A DNA stretch of 64,000 nt from Streptomyces sp. man185 (GCA_002551355.1 NTHE01000007.1:100375-164374); one strand, 5' to 3'. Counted from the first letter of the stretch, positions 35,753-51,451 are shown. Made by a program: numbers and translations. The notes: generated by a model from the sequence alone, not told the origin.

Positions 35753-37018
35753 CTACTTCTTGGACGGGTGCTTGGGCCGCTGCGGGCCCTTGCGCTGTCC
35801 GGACTTGGCTTGGCGTGAGGAGCCGGAGGCGGGCTTCCCCGCCGACTTCGGCTTGTCGTCCTGCGGTGCGTCCTGCTTCTCGAGCGAGGTCTTGGAGCCG
35901 GCTGCCGCAGGTTCCGCGTCCTTGGCCCCGCCGGCCGTGGTACCGGCCGTCTGGCGCTTCGCCTTGGTCTGGCGCTTGGGCTGCTGGCGCTTGTGCGCCT
36001 GGCTGCCCTCGGCATCGGCGGCGGCGGTCTCGCTCTTCTGCACCGTGCCGTCCTCCTGGGCCGCGAGACCCAGCTTGCTGAGACCGGTGATGAACTTGCG
36101 CTCGATGTCGTTGCGGTCGGAGCCCTTGGCGACGATGGCCTTGACGGTGTTGCGCCGGGTGCGGCCGCGCACCTGCCCGTGGCCGGTCACGCTCTTCAGT
36201 ACCCGCTGGAGGTAGGCGTCCTGCGCCTTGCTGCCCGGCGTCGGGTTCTGGTTGATCACGTACATCTGCTGACCCATGGTCCAGACGTTCGTGGTCAGCC
36301 AGTAGACGAGGACACCGACGGGGAAGTTGATGCCCATCACGGCGAAGATGACCGGGAAGATGTACATCAGCATCTTCTGCTGCTGCATGTACGGGGTCTT
36401 GACCGTCAGGTCGACGTTCTTCGTCATCAGCTGGCGCTGGGTGAAGAACTGCGAGGCCGACATCAGCACGATCATGATCGCGGTGACGATCCTGACGTCC
36501 GTCAGGGAGGCGTCGAGCGAGGTGACCTTCTCAACGCTGTCCGTGAACTTCGCGGCCAGCGGAGCGCCGAAGATGTGCGCCTGACGTGCGCTGTCCAGCA
36601 GGTCCTGGTTGATCGCGCCGATCTTCTTGCCCGAGGCGATGGAAGACAGCACGTGATACAGGGCGAAGAAGAACGGGGACTGCGCCAGGATGGGAAGGCA
36701 CGAGGAGAGCGGGTTGGTGCCCGTCTCCTTGTACAGCTTCATCATCTCTTCGGACTGACGCTGCTTGTCGTTCTTGTAGCGCTCCTGGATCGCCTTCATC
36801 TTCGGCTGGAGCACCTGCATGTTGCGGGTCGACTTGATCTGCTTCACGAAGAGCGGGATCAGGCAGATCCGGATCAGCACCACCAGGGACACGATCGACA
36901 GCCCCCAGGCCCAGCCGGAGTCGTCGCCGAAGAGCGCCCCGTAGACCTTGTGGAACTGAACGATGACCCATGAGACGGGTGTGGTGATAAAGCTGAACAG
37001 ACTGGCAATCGTGTCCAC
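35753..37018 (-). CDS. yidC: membrane protein insertase YidC
   Basis: 421 residues. YidC/Oxa1 core of five helices (about 30-240): [20 protein letters not shown] holds the positive groove residue, then [20 protein letters not shown] and [20 protein letters not shown] long basic C-terminal tail of about 170 residues (rich in Lys, Gln, Ala) probably touches the ribosome. Inserts membrane proteins with or without SecYEG. No signal-type periplasmic domain, as in Gram-positives. 14 nt between its stop and the jag start. Confidence 0.97.
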   Translation of the reverse strand: MDTIASLFSFITTPVSWVIVQFHKVYGALFGDDSGWAWGLSIVSLVVLIRICLIPLFVKQIKSTRNMQVLQPKMKAIQERYKNDKQRQSEEMMKLYKETGTNPLSSCLPILAQSPFFFALYHVLSSIASGKKIGAINQDLLDSARQAHIFGAPLAAKFTDSVEKVTSLDASLTDVRIVTAIMIVLMSASQFFTQRQLMTKNVDLTVKTPYMQQQKMLMYIFPVIFAVMGINFPVGVLVYWLTTNVWTMGQQMYVINQNPTPGSKAQDAYLQRVLKSVTGHGQVRGRTRRNTVKAIVAKGSDRNDIERKFITGLSKLGLAAQEDGTVQKSETAAADAEGSQAHKRQQPKRQTKAKRQTAGTTAGGAKDAEPAAAGSKTSLEKQDAPQDDKPKSAGKPASGSSRQAKSGQRKGPQRPKHPSKK

Positions 37019-37021
37019 TAA

Positions 37022-37381
37022 TCAGGCTCCTTGAGCATTGGGCGAGGTCTCTGCGGCCGGGCTCGGAGGTTCGGAGACCGACCCCCCGGACGGCACATCA
37101 GCGGCGGACTCCCCGCCCTTTTCGCCGCGCAGGGCATTGCGCAGCAGCTCGTGCCACCGCGGACGCTTGCGTGGCGGAACATGATCCACACCACCGGGTG
37201 ACCACGGATTGCACCGCAGGATGCGCCAAGCGGTCAGCGCTGTTCCCTTGATGGCACCGTGCCTGTCGATCGACGTATATCCATAGTGGGAACACGACGG
37301 GTAATAACGGCAGACAGGCCCGAGGAGTGGACTGATCGTCCACTGGTACAGCTTGATGAGAGCCAGCAGCGGGTACTTCAT
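37022..37381 (-). CDS. yidD: membrane protein insertion factor YidD
   Basis: 119 residues. YidD/haemolysin domain: [26 protein letters not shown] with the conserved cysteine pair, then [19 protein letters not shown]. The C-terminal 45 residues are a Ser/Pro-rich extension. It assists YidC at the membrane. Its start overlaps the rnpA stop by 4 nt, and yidC starts 3 nt after its stop. Confidence 0.95.
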   Translation of the reverse strand: MKYPLLALIKLYQWTISPLLGPVCRYYPSCSHYGYTSIDRHGAIKGTALTAWRILRCNPWSPGGVDHVPPRKRPRWHELLRNALRGEKGGESAADVPSGGSVSEPPSPAAETSPNAQGA

Positions 37382-37749
37382 CGCGCGCCCCCTCCCAGCA
37401 GCCGCTGAAGTGCGGCGTCCAGGTCTCGGGCCAGCTGTGCATGGTCGGCGTCGCCCGCACCGGGCAGCGCCCGTACGACAACAAGGCTACCGGGGGGCAG
37501 CTGAGGCAGCCGGTCACGGACCAGGTGGCGAAGCTTGCGCTTCACCGCGGTACGGACGACCGCGCCACCCACGGCTTTGCTGACAACGAAACCCGCACGC
37601 GGCGCGGGAAGAGTCTCCCCCGTCACGTGCGGGTCCGTTTCACCGCTGCGTAGATGGACGACGAGCAGCGGACGTCCGGCTCGACGTCCTCGTCGTACCG
37701 CGGTCGCGAAGTCCTCGCGCCGCCTCAGCCGATTCTCGGTAGGCAGCAC
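37378..37749 (-). CDS. rnpA: ribonuclease P protein component
   Basis: 123 residues. Binds M1 RNA and helps cleave tRNA 5' leaders. [20 protein letters not shown] opens the family fold, and [16 protein letters not shown] is the RNR motif region. GTG at 37749 is taken; further upstream the frame runs into rpmH. Between rpmH and yidD. Confidence 0.96.
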   Translation of the reverse strand: MLPTENRLRRREDFATAVRRGRRAGRPLLVVHLRSGETDPHVTGETLPAPRAGFVVSKAVGGAVVRTAVKRKLRHLVRDRLPQLPPGSLVVVRALPGAGDADHAQLARDLDAALQRLLGGGAR

Positions 37750-37768
37750 GTCATGGACCTGTAAGCGA

Positions 37769-37906
37769 TCAGGCGGACAGGCTGCTGCGGCCCTTGCCGC
37801 GGCGGTTCGCGAGGATCGCACGGCCGGCACGGGTACGCATGCGCAGACGGAAGCCGTGGGTCTTGGCGCGACGGCGGTTGTTCGGCTGGAAGGTGCGCTT
37901 GCTCAC
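37769..37906 (-). CDS. rpmH: 50S ribosomal protein L34
   Basis: 45 residues, the full length of this tiny protein: [19 protein letters not shown], then [17 protein letters not shown]. It starts at GTG 37906 with GGAG upstream and stops at 37769. First gene of the leftward block and divergent from dnaA, the classic order. Confidence 0.98.
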
Positions 37907-38287
37907 TCGGGGGCTCCAGAAATGATTCGTGTCTTGGCGGGACATCGCCTGGCTGTCACCGTGCGCCCACGAGGAACTCGCGTAAACGCCTTAGTGCACC
38001 GCTTCACAATCACAGATCGTGATCTTTGCCCATCGGAGGCAGGCGGCAGCAGCCATCGACAACTCGACCTGGTCACGGTACGCGCGGCTACGCCATCCGG
38101 TCAAACCGGCTCCGCGCGACCCCCCATTGTGCACAGCCTGTGGACAACAACTTGAACCGTGCGGGTCGGCCTGACTACCGTGGCTGAACTCCGGTTCTTT
38201 TCCTTCCCGACTGCCGGGCCTCACCCGACCCGACCCATCCCGTCCCGAGAACCACACATTCGTGGGACATGCGAGAGAGCGTGCCTT
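37907..38287. promoter_or_regulatory. divergent rpmH/dnaA promoter region with DnaA box
   Basis: A 381-bp gap. It contains one perfect DnaA box on the minus strand, TTGTCCACA at 38139-38147, 140 bp before the dnaA start. This is the expected place for autoregulation of dnaA. The rest is moderately AT-rich for this genome and must hold both promoters; I see no further repeat. Confidence 0.75.
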
Positions 38288-40156
38288 GTGGCTGACGTAC
38301 CTGCCGATCTTGCCGCAGTGTGGCCGCGAGTGCTGGAACAACTCCTCGGGGAGGGCCAGCAGGGCATCGAGCCGAAGGACAAGCAGTGGATCGAGCGCTG
38401 CCAGCCGCTGGCACTCGTCGCCGACACCGCACTGCTGGCCGTCCCCAATGAATGGGGCAAGCGCGTCCTGGAGGGCCGGCTCGCGCCGCTCATCAGCGAG
38501 ACGCTGACCCGGGAGTGCGGCCGGCCCATCCGGATCGCGATCACCGTCGACGACTCCGCCGGTGACCCGCCCTCCCCGCCGGCGCCCCCCATGCACCAGT
38601 CGCACCAGAGCCAGCAGGGCCACCGCTACCCGTCGCAGCCGCGCGACGACGCGCCTCGGGGCGACGCGTACGACGGATACGGTCACCGGCCCTCCGACGA
38701 CGGCATGCCGACGGCCCGGCCGGCCTACCCCGACTACCAGCAGCGCCCGGAGCCCGGCGCCTGGCCGCGTACCCAGGAAGACCTCTCCTGGCAGCAGCCG
38801 CGGCACGGCGGGTACCAGGACCGCGAACAGCCCTCCGGCGAGCCGTACCGGGAGAACGAGCAGTACCGCGAGAGCGAGCAGTACCGGGAGCAGCCCGCCG
38901 AGCAGTGGCGCGAGCCGTACGGCACCGGGCGCCCCCAGCACGACTACCGCTCGCAGCCGCCCGAGCACCAGGGGTACGAGCAGCAGCGCCCCGACCGGCA
39001 GGACCACCGTCAGGACCAGCAGCACCGCCAGACCGGTCCGGGCCACGGCCCCGGGCGGACCGGCGGCTCGGTCCCCGGTCCGATGGGCGCCCAGCCGGCC
39101 CCCGCGCCGGGCCCCGGCGAACCGCATGCCCGGCTGAACCCGAAGTACCTCTTCGACACCTTCGTCATCGGGGCGTCCAACCGGTTCGCGCACGCCGCGG
39201 CCGTCGCCGTCGCCGAGGCGCCCGCGAAGGCGTACAACCCTCTCTTCATCTACGGGGAGTCGGGGCTCGGCAAGACCCACCTGCTGCACGCCATCGGGCA
39301 CTACGCGCGGAGCCTCTACCCGGGGACCCGGGTGCGGTACGTGAGCTCGGAGGAGTTCACCAACGAGTTCATCAACTCCATCCGCGACGGCAAGGGCGAC
39401 ACCTTCCGCAAGCGCTACCGCGATGTGGACATCCTGCTGGTGGACGACATCCAGTTCCTCGCGAGCAAGGAGTCGACGCAGGAGGAGTTCTTCCACACCT
39501 TCAATACGCTGCACAACGCGAACAAGCAGATCGTGCTCTCCTCGGACCGGCCGCCCAAGCAGCTGGTGACACTCGAGGACCGGCTGCGCAACCGCTTCGA
39601 GTGGGGTCTGACGACCGACGTCCAGCCGCCCGAACTGGAGACCCGGATCGCGATCCTCCGGAAGAAGGCGGTGCAGGAGCAGCTCAACGCCCCGCCGGAG
39701 GTCCTGGAGTTCATCGCCTCGCGGATCTCGCGCAACATCCGTGAGCTGGAGGGGGCGCTGATCCGGGTGACGGCCTTCGCCTCGCTGAACCGGCAGCCGG
39801 TGGACCTCGGACTGACGGAGATCGTCCTGAAGGACCTGATCCCGGGCGGCGAGGAGTCGGCCCCGGAGATCACCGCGCCGGCCATCATGGCGGCCACCGC
39901 GGACTACTTCGGTCTCACCGTGGACGACCTCTGCGGATCCTCGCGCAGCCGGGTCCTGGTGACGGCACGCCAGATCGCCATGTATCTGTGCCGCGAGCTG
40001 ACCGACCTCTCGCTCCCGAAGATCGGTGCGCAGTTCGGCGGCCGCGACCATACGACGGTGATGCACGCGGACCGGAAGATCCGGGCGCTGATGGCCGAGC
40101 GCCGCTCCATCTACAACCAGGTCACCGAGTTGACCAACCGCATCAAGAACGGCTGA
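38288..40156 (+). CDS. dnaA: chromosomal replication initiator DnaA
   Basis: 622 residues. Domain I is about 1-85. Domain II is an unusually long disordered linker of some 200 residues, rich in Gln, Pro, Arg and Tyr, with repeated YRE motifs ([17 protein letters not shown]). The AAA+ domain III has Walker [10 protein letters not shown] (about 323-331), Walker B VDDIQFL and sensor motifs. Domain IV has the DNA-binding signature [14 protein letters not shown]. Long linkers are normal for Streptomyces DnaA. GTG at 38288 is the start with a modest ribosome binding site; an upstream in-frame extension lacks homology. Confidence 0.97.
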   Translation: MADVPADLAAVWPRVLEQLLGEGQQGIEPKDKQWIERCQPLALVADTALLAVPNEWGKRVLEGRLAPLISETLTRECGRPIRIAITVDDSAGDPPSPPAPPMHQSHQSQQGHRYPSQPRDDAPRGDAYDGYGHRPSDDGMPTARPAYPDYQQRPEPGAWPRTQEDLSWQQPRHGGYQDREQPSGEPYRENEQYRESEQYREQPAEQWREPYGTGRPQHDYRSQPPEHQGYEQQRPDRQDHRQDQQHRQTGPGHGPGRTGGSVPGPMGAQPAPAPGPGEPHARLNPKYLFDTFVIGASNRFAHAAAVAVAEAPAKAYNPLFIYGESGLGKTHLLHAIGHYARSLYPGTRVRYVSSEEFTNEFINSIRDGKGDTFRKRYRDVDILLVDDIQFLASKESTQEEFFHTFNTLHNANKQIVLSSDRPPKQLVTLEDRLRNRFEWGLTTDVQPPELETRIAILRKKAVQEQLNAPPEVLEFIASRISRNIRELEGALIRVTAFASLNRQPVDLGLTEIVLKDLIPGGEESAPEITAPAIMAATADYFGLTVDDLCGSSRSRVLVTARQIAMYLCRELTDLSLPKIGAQFGGRDHTTVMHADRKIRALMAERRSIYNQVTELTNRIKNG

Positions 40157-40194
40157 CGCCGCTTCCCGGGCTTCTCCTGGAGCGTTTCTCAGGG

Positions 40195-40236
40195 GCGCCT
40201 GTCACGGACCTCCACGGTCCGCGGCAGGCGCTTTTT
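40195..40236 (+). terminator. dnaA terminator
   Basis: GCGCCTG (40195-40201) with CAGGCGC (40225-40231), inner stem CGGACC/GGTCCG, then five T (40232-40236). One of the few T-tailed terminators in the window. Confidence 0.8.
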
Positions 40237-40339
40237 CGCGTTCCCGGGGCCCGCAGGGGGTCGCCCAGAGCCTCCGTCGGACTGTCCGAGACCCGCGACG
40301 AGCCCTCCGCCGAGCCCGTGCTGTTCGAATACGGGCTGC

Positions 40340-40930
40340 TCAGAGGCCTTTCTCCACAGATGTGCGGGAAATCTTCCGTCCACAGCCTGGGGACTGGGAA
40401 GTTGTCCATATTGCGTCCACAGGGCGTGCTGTCGATACTCCATCAGGCCAGGTCACGTGGTTGGGGATTTGTGGTCAACAATGATCCACAGCCTGTGGAC
40501 AGAATCTTCGTCCACAGGAGGCCGTCGATGTTGTCCACCGGCGGCCCACAGGCAGAGCACTGTTGTCCCCAGCTTCGCCCCGCTTCTCCACACCCCTGTC
40601 CACTGTTCGGCAACGCAACACACGCTCTCACCGCCTGGAGTGAAAGGCGTCACACCAAGGTGCTCGGTTGGGCTGTGGGGAACGTGGGTAAAGCTGGGGA
40701 CAGGCCTGGGGAGAAGTGGCCCCCTCCTGTGCATCGGGTGTGCAGAACTTTCGTCCGTCCACAGAAAGCCCCGGTTGTCCACGGGCGCCACCCACAGGAC
40801 CGGTGGACAAAAAACAGTCGCTGACCTGCGCAAACGACGTTATCCACGGTATCCACAAGGCCTACTACTACTACCACCCAGAGTTAGCCAGGAATCCGCT
40901 TCGAAGTGGGGCCTGTGTACAACTCGACCG
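40340..40930. other. oriC, chromosomal replication origin
   Basis: The dnaA-dnaN gap (40157-41094) holds about 19 copies of the DnaA box or close variants. Plus-strand starts: 40350, 40376, 40402, 40413, 40482, 40508, 40531, 40584, 40596, 40755, 40775, 40840, 40849. Minus-strand: 40494, 40674, 40802, 40914, plus weaker matches. Consensus TTGTCCACA. The last pair (40840-40857) is followed by a TAC-repeat element. Streptomyces oriC is known to have about 19 boxes between dnaA and dnaN. Confidence 0.95.
40840..40877 (+). other. DnaA-trio-like origin unwinding element
   Basis: Two tandem DnaA boxes, TTATCCACG and GTATCCACA, then a short GC block (AGGCC) and TACTACTACTACCAC (40863-40877). The order box-box, GC block, TAC triplets mirrors the B. 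subtilis basal unwinding system, where DnaA-trios (3'-GAT-5') load DnaA on single-stranded DNA. The assignment by resemblance is mine. Confidence 0.7.
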
Positions 40931-41094
40931 TCGACCGCCGCGAAGCTCTTGGCCCGACTTGACCCCGAGCAGCAACGGCTGTCGGTGCCGTACGTCAGAC
41001 TGGACCCCGGAGCCTCCCCAGCCCTCGGCAGGGAGCTCCGGTCCAGACGACGAAGGCCAGCAGGGCGAGCGAGCAACAGCAGGAGGCGGTTCCG

Positions 41095-42225
41095 GTGAAG
41101 ATCCGGGTGGAGCGCGATGTACTCGCGGAGGCGGTGGCCTGGGTGGCCCGCAGCCTCCCGGCCCGTCCGCCGGCGCCCGTTCTCGCGGGCCTTCTGCTGA
41201 AGGCCGAGGACGGGGCTCTCAGCTTCTCCAGCTTCGACTACGAGGTCTCCGCCAGGGTCTCCGTCGACGCGGAGATCGACGAGGACGGCACGGTGCTCGT
41301 CTCCGGCCGGCTGCTCGCCGACATCTGCCGCGCCCTGCCCAACCGCCCGGTGGAGATCTCCACCGACGGTGTGCGCGCGACGGTCGTCTGCGGCTCCTCC
41401 CGCTTCACCCTCCACACACTGCCTGTGGAGGAATACCCGGCGCTGCCGCAGATGCCGACCGCCACGGGCACCGTCCCCGGCGAGGTCTTCGCCTCAGCCG
41501 CCGCCCAGGTCGCCATCGCCGCCGGCCGCGACGACACGCTGCCCGTGCTCACCGGTGTGCGGATCGAGATCGAGGGCGACACGGTCACCCTCGCCTCCAC
41601 CGACCGCTACCGCTTCGCGGTCCGCGAGTTCCTGTGGAAGCCGGAGAACGCCGACGCCTCCGCGGTCGCCCTGGTGCCCGCCAAGACGCTCCTGGACACC
41701 GCCAAGGCACTCACCAGTGGCGACACGGTGACCCTGGCGCTCTCGGGCTCCGGCGCGGGCGAGGGCCTGATCGGATTCGAGGGCGCCGGGCGCCGCACGA
41801 CCACACGGCTGCTCGAAGGCGACCTGCCGAAGTACCGCACGCTGTTCCCGACCGAGTTCAACTCCGTCGCGGTGATCGAGACGGCCCCCTTCGTCGAGGC
41901 CGTCAAGCGCGTGGCCCTGGTCGCCGAGCGCAACACGCCCGTACGGCTCAGCTTCGAGCAGGGCGTCCTCATCCTGGAGGCCGGTTCCAGCGACGACGCA
42001 CAGGCTGTGGAGAGGGTCGACGCGGTGCTGGAGGGCGACGACATCTCGATCGCCTTCAACCCGACGTTCCTGCTGGACGGTCTGAGCGCGATCGACTCCC
42101 CGGTCGCCCAGCTCTCGTTCACCACGTCCACCAAGCCCGCCCTGCTCAGCGGCCGCCCGGCCGTCGACGCCGAGGCGGACGACGCGTACAAGTACCTGAT
42201 CATGCCGGTGCGCCTCTCCGGCTGA
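41095..42225 (+). CDS. dnaN: DNA polymerase III beta sliding clamp
   Basis: 376 residues. Three clamp domains; begins VKIRVERDVLAEAVAWVARS and ends YKYLIMPVRLSG, the conserved C-terminus. DDTLPVLTGVRIEIEGDTV and ASTDRYRFAVREF are typical. Ring-shaped processivity factor for the replicase. GTG at 41095 follows GGAGG by about 8 nt. Located after oriC, as usual. Confidence 0.97.
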   Translation: MKIRVERDVLAEAVAWVARSLPARPPAPVLAGLLLKAEDGALSFSSFDYEVSARVSVDAEIDEDGTVLVSGRLLADICRALPNRPVEISTDGVRATVVCGSSRFTLHTLPVEEYPALPQMPTATGTVPGEVFASAAAQVAIAAGRDDTLPVLTGVRIEIEGDTVTLASTDRYRFAVREFLWKPENADASAVALVPAKTLLDTAKALTSGDTVTLALSGSGAGEGLIGFEGAGRRTTTRLLEGDLPKYRTLFPTEFNSVAVIETAPFVEAVKRVALVAERNTPVRLSFEQGVLILEAGSSDDAQAVERVDAVLEGDDISIAFNPTFLLDGLSAIDSPVAQLSFTTSTKPALLSGRPAVDAEADDAYKYLIMPVRLSG

Positions 42226-42389
42226 TCCTCACGTCCCCCGCCCGATCGGGGGACGTATCCGCGGCAGTTTCCGGCGGGCCCGCTCGGCGCGGAGCGGGCC
42301 CGCCGTGCTGTCCCCGGCCGGGCGTAGGCTCGGTCCTGGGTGCACACATGCCCCCGACGCTTATCGCCACGACGCTTAAGGAATCTCTG

Positions 42390-43274
42390 ATGGAGCTCGG
42401 TCTCGTCGGCCTCGGCAAGATGGGCGGCAACATGCGCGAGCGCATCCGCCGCGCAGGCCACACCGTCATCGGTTACGACCGCAACCCGGATGTCGCCGAT
42501 GTCCACAGTCTCGAAGAGCTTGTGGGCAAGCTGAAGGGCCCGCGGGTCGTCTGGGTCATGGTCCCGGCCGGTGCCGCGACCCAGTCCACGATCGACGAGC
42601 TCGCCGCACTGCTCTCGCCCGGCGATGTCGTCGTCGACGGCGGGAACTCGCGCTGGACCGACGACGAGAAGCACGGCGTCGAGCTGGGTCTCAAGGACAT
42701 CGGCTTCGTCGACTGCGGCGTCTCCGGCGGTGTATGGGGCCTGGAGAACGGCTACGCCCTGATGTACGGCGGCACCGAGGAGAACGTGGCGAAGGTCCAG
42801 CCGATCTTCGACGCCCTGAAGCCCGAGGGCGACTTCGGCTCCGTGCACGCGGGCAAGGTCGGCGCCGGCCACTTCGCGAAGATGGTCCACAACGGCATCG
42901 AGTACGCCATGATGCAGGCCTACGCCGAGGGCTGGGAGCTGCTGGAGAAGGTCGACTCCGTCACCGATGTGCGCGAGGTCTTCCGCTCCTGGCAGGAGGG
43001 CACGGTCATCCGTTCCTGGCTGCTCGACCTCGCGGTCAACGCGCTCGACGACGACGAGCACCTGGACAAGCTCCGGGGCTTCGCAGCCGACTCGGGCGAG
43101 GGCCGCTGGACGGTGGAGGCCGCGATCGACAACGCGGTGCCGCTGCCCGCGATCACCGCGTCGCTGTTCGCCCGGTTCGCCTCGCGCCAGGACGACTCTC
43201 CGCAGATGAAGATGATCGCCGCGCTGCGCAACCAGTTCGGCGGGCACGCGGTCGAGTCCAAGTCCGAGAACTGA
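42390..43274 (+). CDS. gnd: 6-phosphogluconate dehydrogenase (decarboxylating)
   Basis: 294 residues, the short form. The Rossmann fold has LGLVGLGKMGGNM, substrate site VDGGNSRWTDDE, and GKVGAGHFAKMVHNGIEYAM near the active site. Oxidises 6-phosphogluconate to ribulose 5-phosphate; the short actinobacterial type is often NAD-dependent, which I cannot decide here. ATG at 42390 follows AAGGAA. Its place between dnaN and recF is a streptomycete trait. Confidence 0.93.
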   Translation: MELGLVGLGKMGGNMRERIRRAGHTVIGYDRNPDVADVHSLEELVGKLKGPRVVWVMVPAGAATQSTIDELAALLSPGDVVVDGGNSRWTDDEKHGVELGLKDIGFVDCGVSGGVWGLENGYALMYGGTEENVAKVQPIFDALKPEGDFGSVHAGKVGAGHFAKMVHNGIEYAMMQAYAEGWELLEKVDSVTDVREVFRSWQEGTVIRSWLLDLAVNALDDDEHLDKLRGFAADSGEGRWTVEAAIDNAVPLPAITASLFARFASRQDDSPQMKMIAALRNQFGGHAVESKSEN

Positions 43275-43366
43275 CCGGACCGCCGGCGCAGCGTCGGCGA
43301 CGCGACAAGGCGTAACAAGACGCAACAACCTGCGAGACAGAAGCACCACGGGAGAGGCCGGCCACC

Positions 43367-44497
43367 ATGCACGTCACGCATCTCTCGCTGGCCGACTTCC
43401 GCTCGTACGCCCGGGTCGAGGTCCCTCTCGATCCGGGCGTCACCGCGTTCGTGGGGCCCAACGGGCAGGGTAAGACCAACCTCGTCGAGGCCGTCGGCTA
43501 TCTCGCCACCCTCGGCAGCCACCGGGTCTCCTCGGATGCCCCGCTGGTGCGGATGGGCGCGGAGCGGGCGGTGATCCGCGCGGCGGTCACCCAGGGCGAG
43601 CGATCACAGCTGGTCGAGCTGGAGCTGAATCCCGGCCGCGCGAACCGGGCCCGCATCAACCGGTCCTCGCAGGTCAGACCGCGTGACGTGCTCGGCATCG
43701 TCCGGACGGTGCTGTTCGCGCCGGAGGATCTGGCCCTTGTCAAGGGCGACCCCGGCGAGCGGCGGCGGTTCCTGGACGAGCTGATCACCGCGCGCTCGCC
43801 CCGGATGGCCGGGGTCCGCTCCGACTACGAACGCGTCCTCAAGCAGCGCAACACCCTCCTGAAGTCGGCGGCGATGGCCCGGCGGCACGGCGGCCGCTCG
43901 ATGGACCTGTCCACGCTCGACGTCTGGGACCAGCACCTGGGCCGGGTGGGCGCCGAACTGCTCGCGCAGCGCCTCGATCTGATCGCCACGCTCCAGCCGC
44001 TGGCCGACAAGGCGTACGGGGACGTCGCCCCGGGCGGCGGTCCGGTGGTGCTGGAGTACCGCAGCTCGGTGGGCGAGGACGTGGGGGCCGAGCGCACCCG
44101 CGACGAGCTGTACGAGCAGGTGATCGCGGCGCTGGTGGGCGCCCGCAAGCAGGAGATCGAGCGCGGCGTGACGCTGGTCGGCCCGCACCGCGACGATCTG
44201 CTGCTGGGCCTGCGGGGCATGCCGGCGAAGGGGTATGCGAGTCACGGCGAGTCCTGGAGCTACGCGCTGGCCCTGCGGCTGGCCAGTTACGAGCTGCTGC
44301 GTTCCGAGGGCAACGAGCCGGTGCTGGTGCTGGACGACGTCTTCGCCGAACTGGATGCCCGGCGCCGGGAGCGGCTGGCGGAGCTGGTGGCCCCGGGCGA
44401 GCAGGTGCTGGTGACGGCCGCGGTGGCCGAGGACGTGCCGGGCGTGCTGGCGGGGACACGGTACGCGGTGACCGCGGGCGAGGTGGAGCGCGTATGA
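43367..44497 (+). CDS. recF: recombination mediator RecF
   Basis: 376 residues. SMC-like ATPase loading RecA on gapped DNA. Walker [11 protein letters not shown], signature [14 protein letters not shown], and Walker [12 protein letters not shown]. Full family length. ATG at 43367. Its stop overlaps the next start by 4 nt. Confidence 0.97.
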   Translation: MHVTHLSLADFRSYARVEVPLDPGVTAFVGPNGQGKTNLVEAVGYLATLGSHRVSSDAPLVRMGAERAVIRAAVTQGERSQLVELELNPGRANRARINRSSQVRPRDVLGIVRTVLFAPEDLALVKGDPGERRRFLDELITARSPRMAGVRSDYERVLKQRNTLLKSAAMARRHGGRSMDLSTLDVWDQHLGRVGAELLAQRLDLIATLQPLADKAYGDVAPGGGPVVLEYRSSVGEDVGAERTRDELYEQVIAALVGARKQEIERGVTLVGPHRDDLLLGLRGMPAKGYASHGESWSYALALRLASYELLRSEGNEPVLVLDDVFAELDARRRERLAELVAPGEQVLVTAAVAEDVPGVLAGTRYAVTAGEVERV

Positions 44498-45078
44498 CCG
44501 GCCGGGGTGAGCGGGCGGACGAGCCGGGCGCGGCCGACGGGGTGCCCGCGGCCGGGAGCCCGAAGCCGCCCGAGGCGACCGGGGTCGATCTCGCCCGGGT
44601 CGCGCTGCGGGCCGCGAAGGAACAGGCGAGGGCGCGGGGTGCGGCGGCGCAGCAGAAGAGACAGGCACGTCGGGGGGGCGGCCTGCGCTCGGGCGCCCGG
44701 TCCGACGGCCGGGACCCGCAGAAGCTCGGCTCCGCGATCAACCGGCTGATCACCGAGCGGGGCTGGGAGACGCCCGCGGTGGTCGGCGGGGTGATGGGGC
44801 GGTGGCCGCAGATCGTCGGCGACGACCTGGCGAAGCACTGCGTACCGCTGCGGTACGACGACGATCCGGCCGCCCGCGTGCTGACGGTGAGCTGTGACTC
44901 GACGGCGTGGGCGACGCAGTTGCGGCTGCTGGCCCCGCAGCTGGTGGCCCGGCTGAACGCGGATCTGGGGCAGGGCACCGTACGGATGATCAAGGTGGTC
45001 GGTCCGGGCGGTCCGGAGCGCCGGTTCGGGCCGTTGCGGGCGCCCGGCAGCAAGGGTCCGGGGGACACCTACGGCTGA
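44494..45078 (+). CDS. DUF721 (DciA-like) protein
   Basis: 194 residues. A Gly/Ala-rich basic N-terminal half and the DUF721 domain (about 85-170: [43 protein letters not shown]). DUF721/DciA proteins are the ancestral replicative helicase operators in bacteria without DnaC or DnaI. Neighbouring recF, gyrB and dnaA supports this role. ATG at 44494 overlaps the recF stop. Confidence 0.9.
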   Translation: MTGRGERADEPGAADGVPAAGSPKPPEATGVDLARVALRAAKEQARARGAAAQQKRQARRGGGLRSGARSDGRDPQKLGSAINRLITERGWETPAVVGGVMGRWPQIVGDDLAKHCVPLRYDDDPAARVLTVSCDSTAWATQLRLLAPQLVARLNADLGQGTVRMIKVVGPGGPERRFGPLRAPGSKGPGDTYG

Positions 45079-47596
<2,518 letters not shown>

Positions 47597-47642
47597 GTCG
47601 GCCGTATCCGCACGCCGCAGCTCGAAAGGACTTTGACCAGCA

Positions 47643-50282
<2,640 letters not shown>

Positions 50283-50285
50283 AGC

Positions 50286-50972
50286 GTGAGTGGAGCCACG
50301 GGCGCCGGTTCGGCCGCTTCCGGAGCAGGAGCGAACGGTGCCCGTGGCCCTGCCACGGACTCCCAAGGGGGCACTGTGACGGACACACGAGGGTCTCAGC
50401 CCCAGTACGAGGGTTACGCGACCGGGCCGCTGCCCGGTGAGCGTGAGCCCGCACCGGGGCCTTCGGGGCCGTACCACCCGCCCCAGGCGTACCAGGCGCC
50501 CGGTGGCGGAACTCAGGGCGGCGGCACGCTGGGCGGTGCACAGGGCGTGGGCGGCGCGCAGGCGACGCGCAAGCCGCGTACGGGGGCGCGGACCACGCCG
50601 CGTACCCGCAAGGCCCGTCTGCGGGTGGCGAAGGCCGACCCGTGGTCGGTGATGAAGGTCAGCTTCCTGCTGTCCATCGCGCTGGGCATCTGCACGGTGG
50701 TGGCGTCGGCGGTGCTGTGGATGGTCATGGACGCGATGGGCGTCTTCGAGACCGTCGGCGGCACGATCAGCGAGGCCACCGGCTCGAACGAGAGCAACGG
50801 CTTCGATCTGCAGTCGTTCCTGTCGCTGCCGCGCGTGCTCATCTTCACCTCGGTCATCGCCGTGATCGACGTGGTGCTGGCCACCGCGCTGGCGACGCTG
50901 GGCGCGTTCATCTACAACCTGTCGGCGGGCTTCGTGGGCGGCGTCGAGCTCACGCTGGCCGAGGACGAGTAG
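50286..50972 (+). CDS. DUF3566 membrane protein
   Basis: 228 residues. Gly/Pro-rich N-terminal half (about 1-105), then DUF3566 with [20 protein letters not shown], a membrane helix, an extracytoplasmic loop with [13 protein letters not shown] and a second helix. This family always follows gyrA in actinobacteria, and its function is not known to me. GTG at 50286 is taken; a second GTG at about 50376 (VTDTRGSQP) is possible. Confidence 0.88.
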   Translation: MSGATGAGSAASGAGANGARGPATDSQGGTVTDTRGSQPQYEGYATGPLPGEREPAPGPSGPYHPPQAYQAPGGGTQGGGTLGGAQGVGGAQATRKPRTGARTTPRTRKARLRVAKADPWSVMKVSFLLSIALGICTVVASAVLWMVMDAMGVFETVGGTISEATGSNESNGFDLQSFLSLPRVLIFTSVIAVIDVVLATALATLGAFIYNLSAGFVGGVELTLAEDE

Positions 50973-51050
50973 GTCACCGAGTATCGATTTTGGGACTGGC
51001 CCCGACGTGCGCTAATCTTCAGAAGTCAGCGCGGAGCAGCACAGCGCGGC

Positions 51051-51124
51051 GGGGCTATAGCTCAGTTGGTTAGAGCGCATCCCTGATAAGGATGAGGCCA
51101 CAGGTTCAAATCCTGTTAGCCCCA
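51051..51124 (+). tRNA. tRNA-Ile (GAT)
   Basis: Complete cloverleaf: acceptor GGGGCTA/TAGCCCC, anticodon loop CTGATAA with anticodon GAT, TTCAAAT T loop. CCA is encoded at 51125-51127. Followed by a hairpin terminator. Confidence 0.98.
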
Positions 51125-51132
51125 CCAGCACG

Positions 51133-51164
51133 AAGGCCCCTCACCGGTAGCGGTGGGGGGCCTT
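51133..51164. terminator. terminator after tRNA-Ile
   Basis: 14-bp stem, 51133-51146 with 51151-51164, GTAG loop. It also faces the small leftward gene. Confidence 0.85.
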
Positions 51165-51183
51165 TCGCATTGCGGTGGTGCGG

Positions 51184-51387
51184 TCAGCTTGCGGGGGCCG
51201 GCTGGACGAGGTAGTCGGGCTCGGGGCTTTTGCTCCCGGGGTTGAGGCCGTACGACGGTCCCGGCTCGCCCTGGTCGCTCCAGTGGTCGGCCTGCTCGCG
51301 CGCGCGGGCGGCGTCGGGCTCTGTGCCGGTTCGCCCGGGTAAGCCGCCGTGTGTGGCGGGACTTTCGGGTCCAGCGGTTCGCCGCAC
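51184..51387 (-). CDS. possible small protein
   Basis: 67 residues from GTG 51387 to TGA 51184. The last 35 residues (EPGPSYGLNPGSKSPEPDYL and more) have strong third-position GC and look coding. There is no ribosome binding site and the start is at the foot of the terminator hairpin of DUF6344. Alternatively it is the frame-shifted tail of that gene. Confidence 0.3.
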   Translation of the reverse strand: MRRTAGPESPATHGGLPGRTGTEPDAARAREQADHWSDQGEPGPSYGLNPGSKSPEPDYLVQPAPAS

Positions 51388-51394
51388 ACGAAAA

Positions 51395-51427
51395 GGCCCC
51401 TGGCCGGTGTGAACCGGACCAGGGGCC
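51395..51427 (-). terminator. terminator of DUF6344 gene
   Basis: GGCCCCTGG (51395-51403) with CCAGGGGCC (51419-51427), then an inner CCGGT/ACCGG stem with a one-base bulge and GTGA loop. 25 nt past the stop. Confidence 0.8.
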
Positions 51428-51451
51428 CCGGAGTGCGGTGGGGCGCCGGAA

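Noticed and set aside
37991..40066. A 691-codon minus-strand frame opposite dnaA
   Set aside because: Composition-driven antisense frame; dnaA domains are intact on the plus strand.
42499..42507. ATGTCCACA in gnd as a DnaA box
   Set aside because: A single one-mismatch match inside a coding sequence is expected by chance; no cluster.
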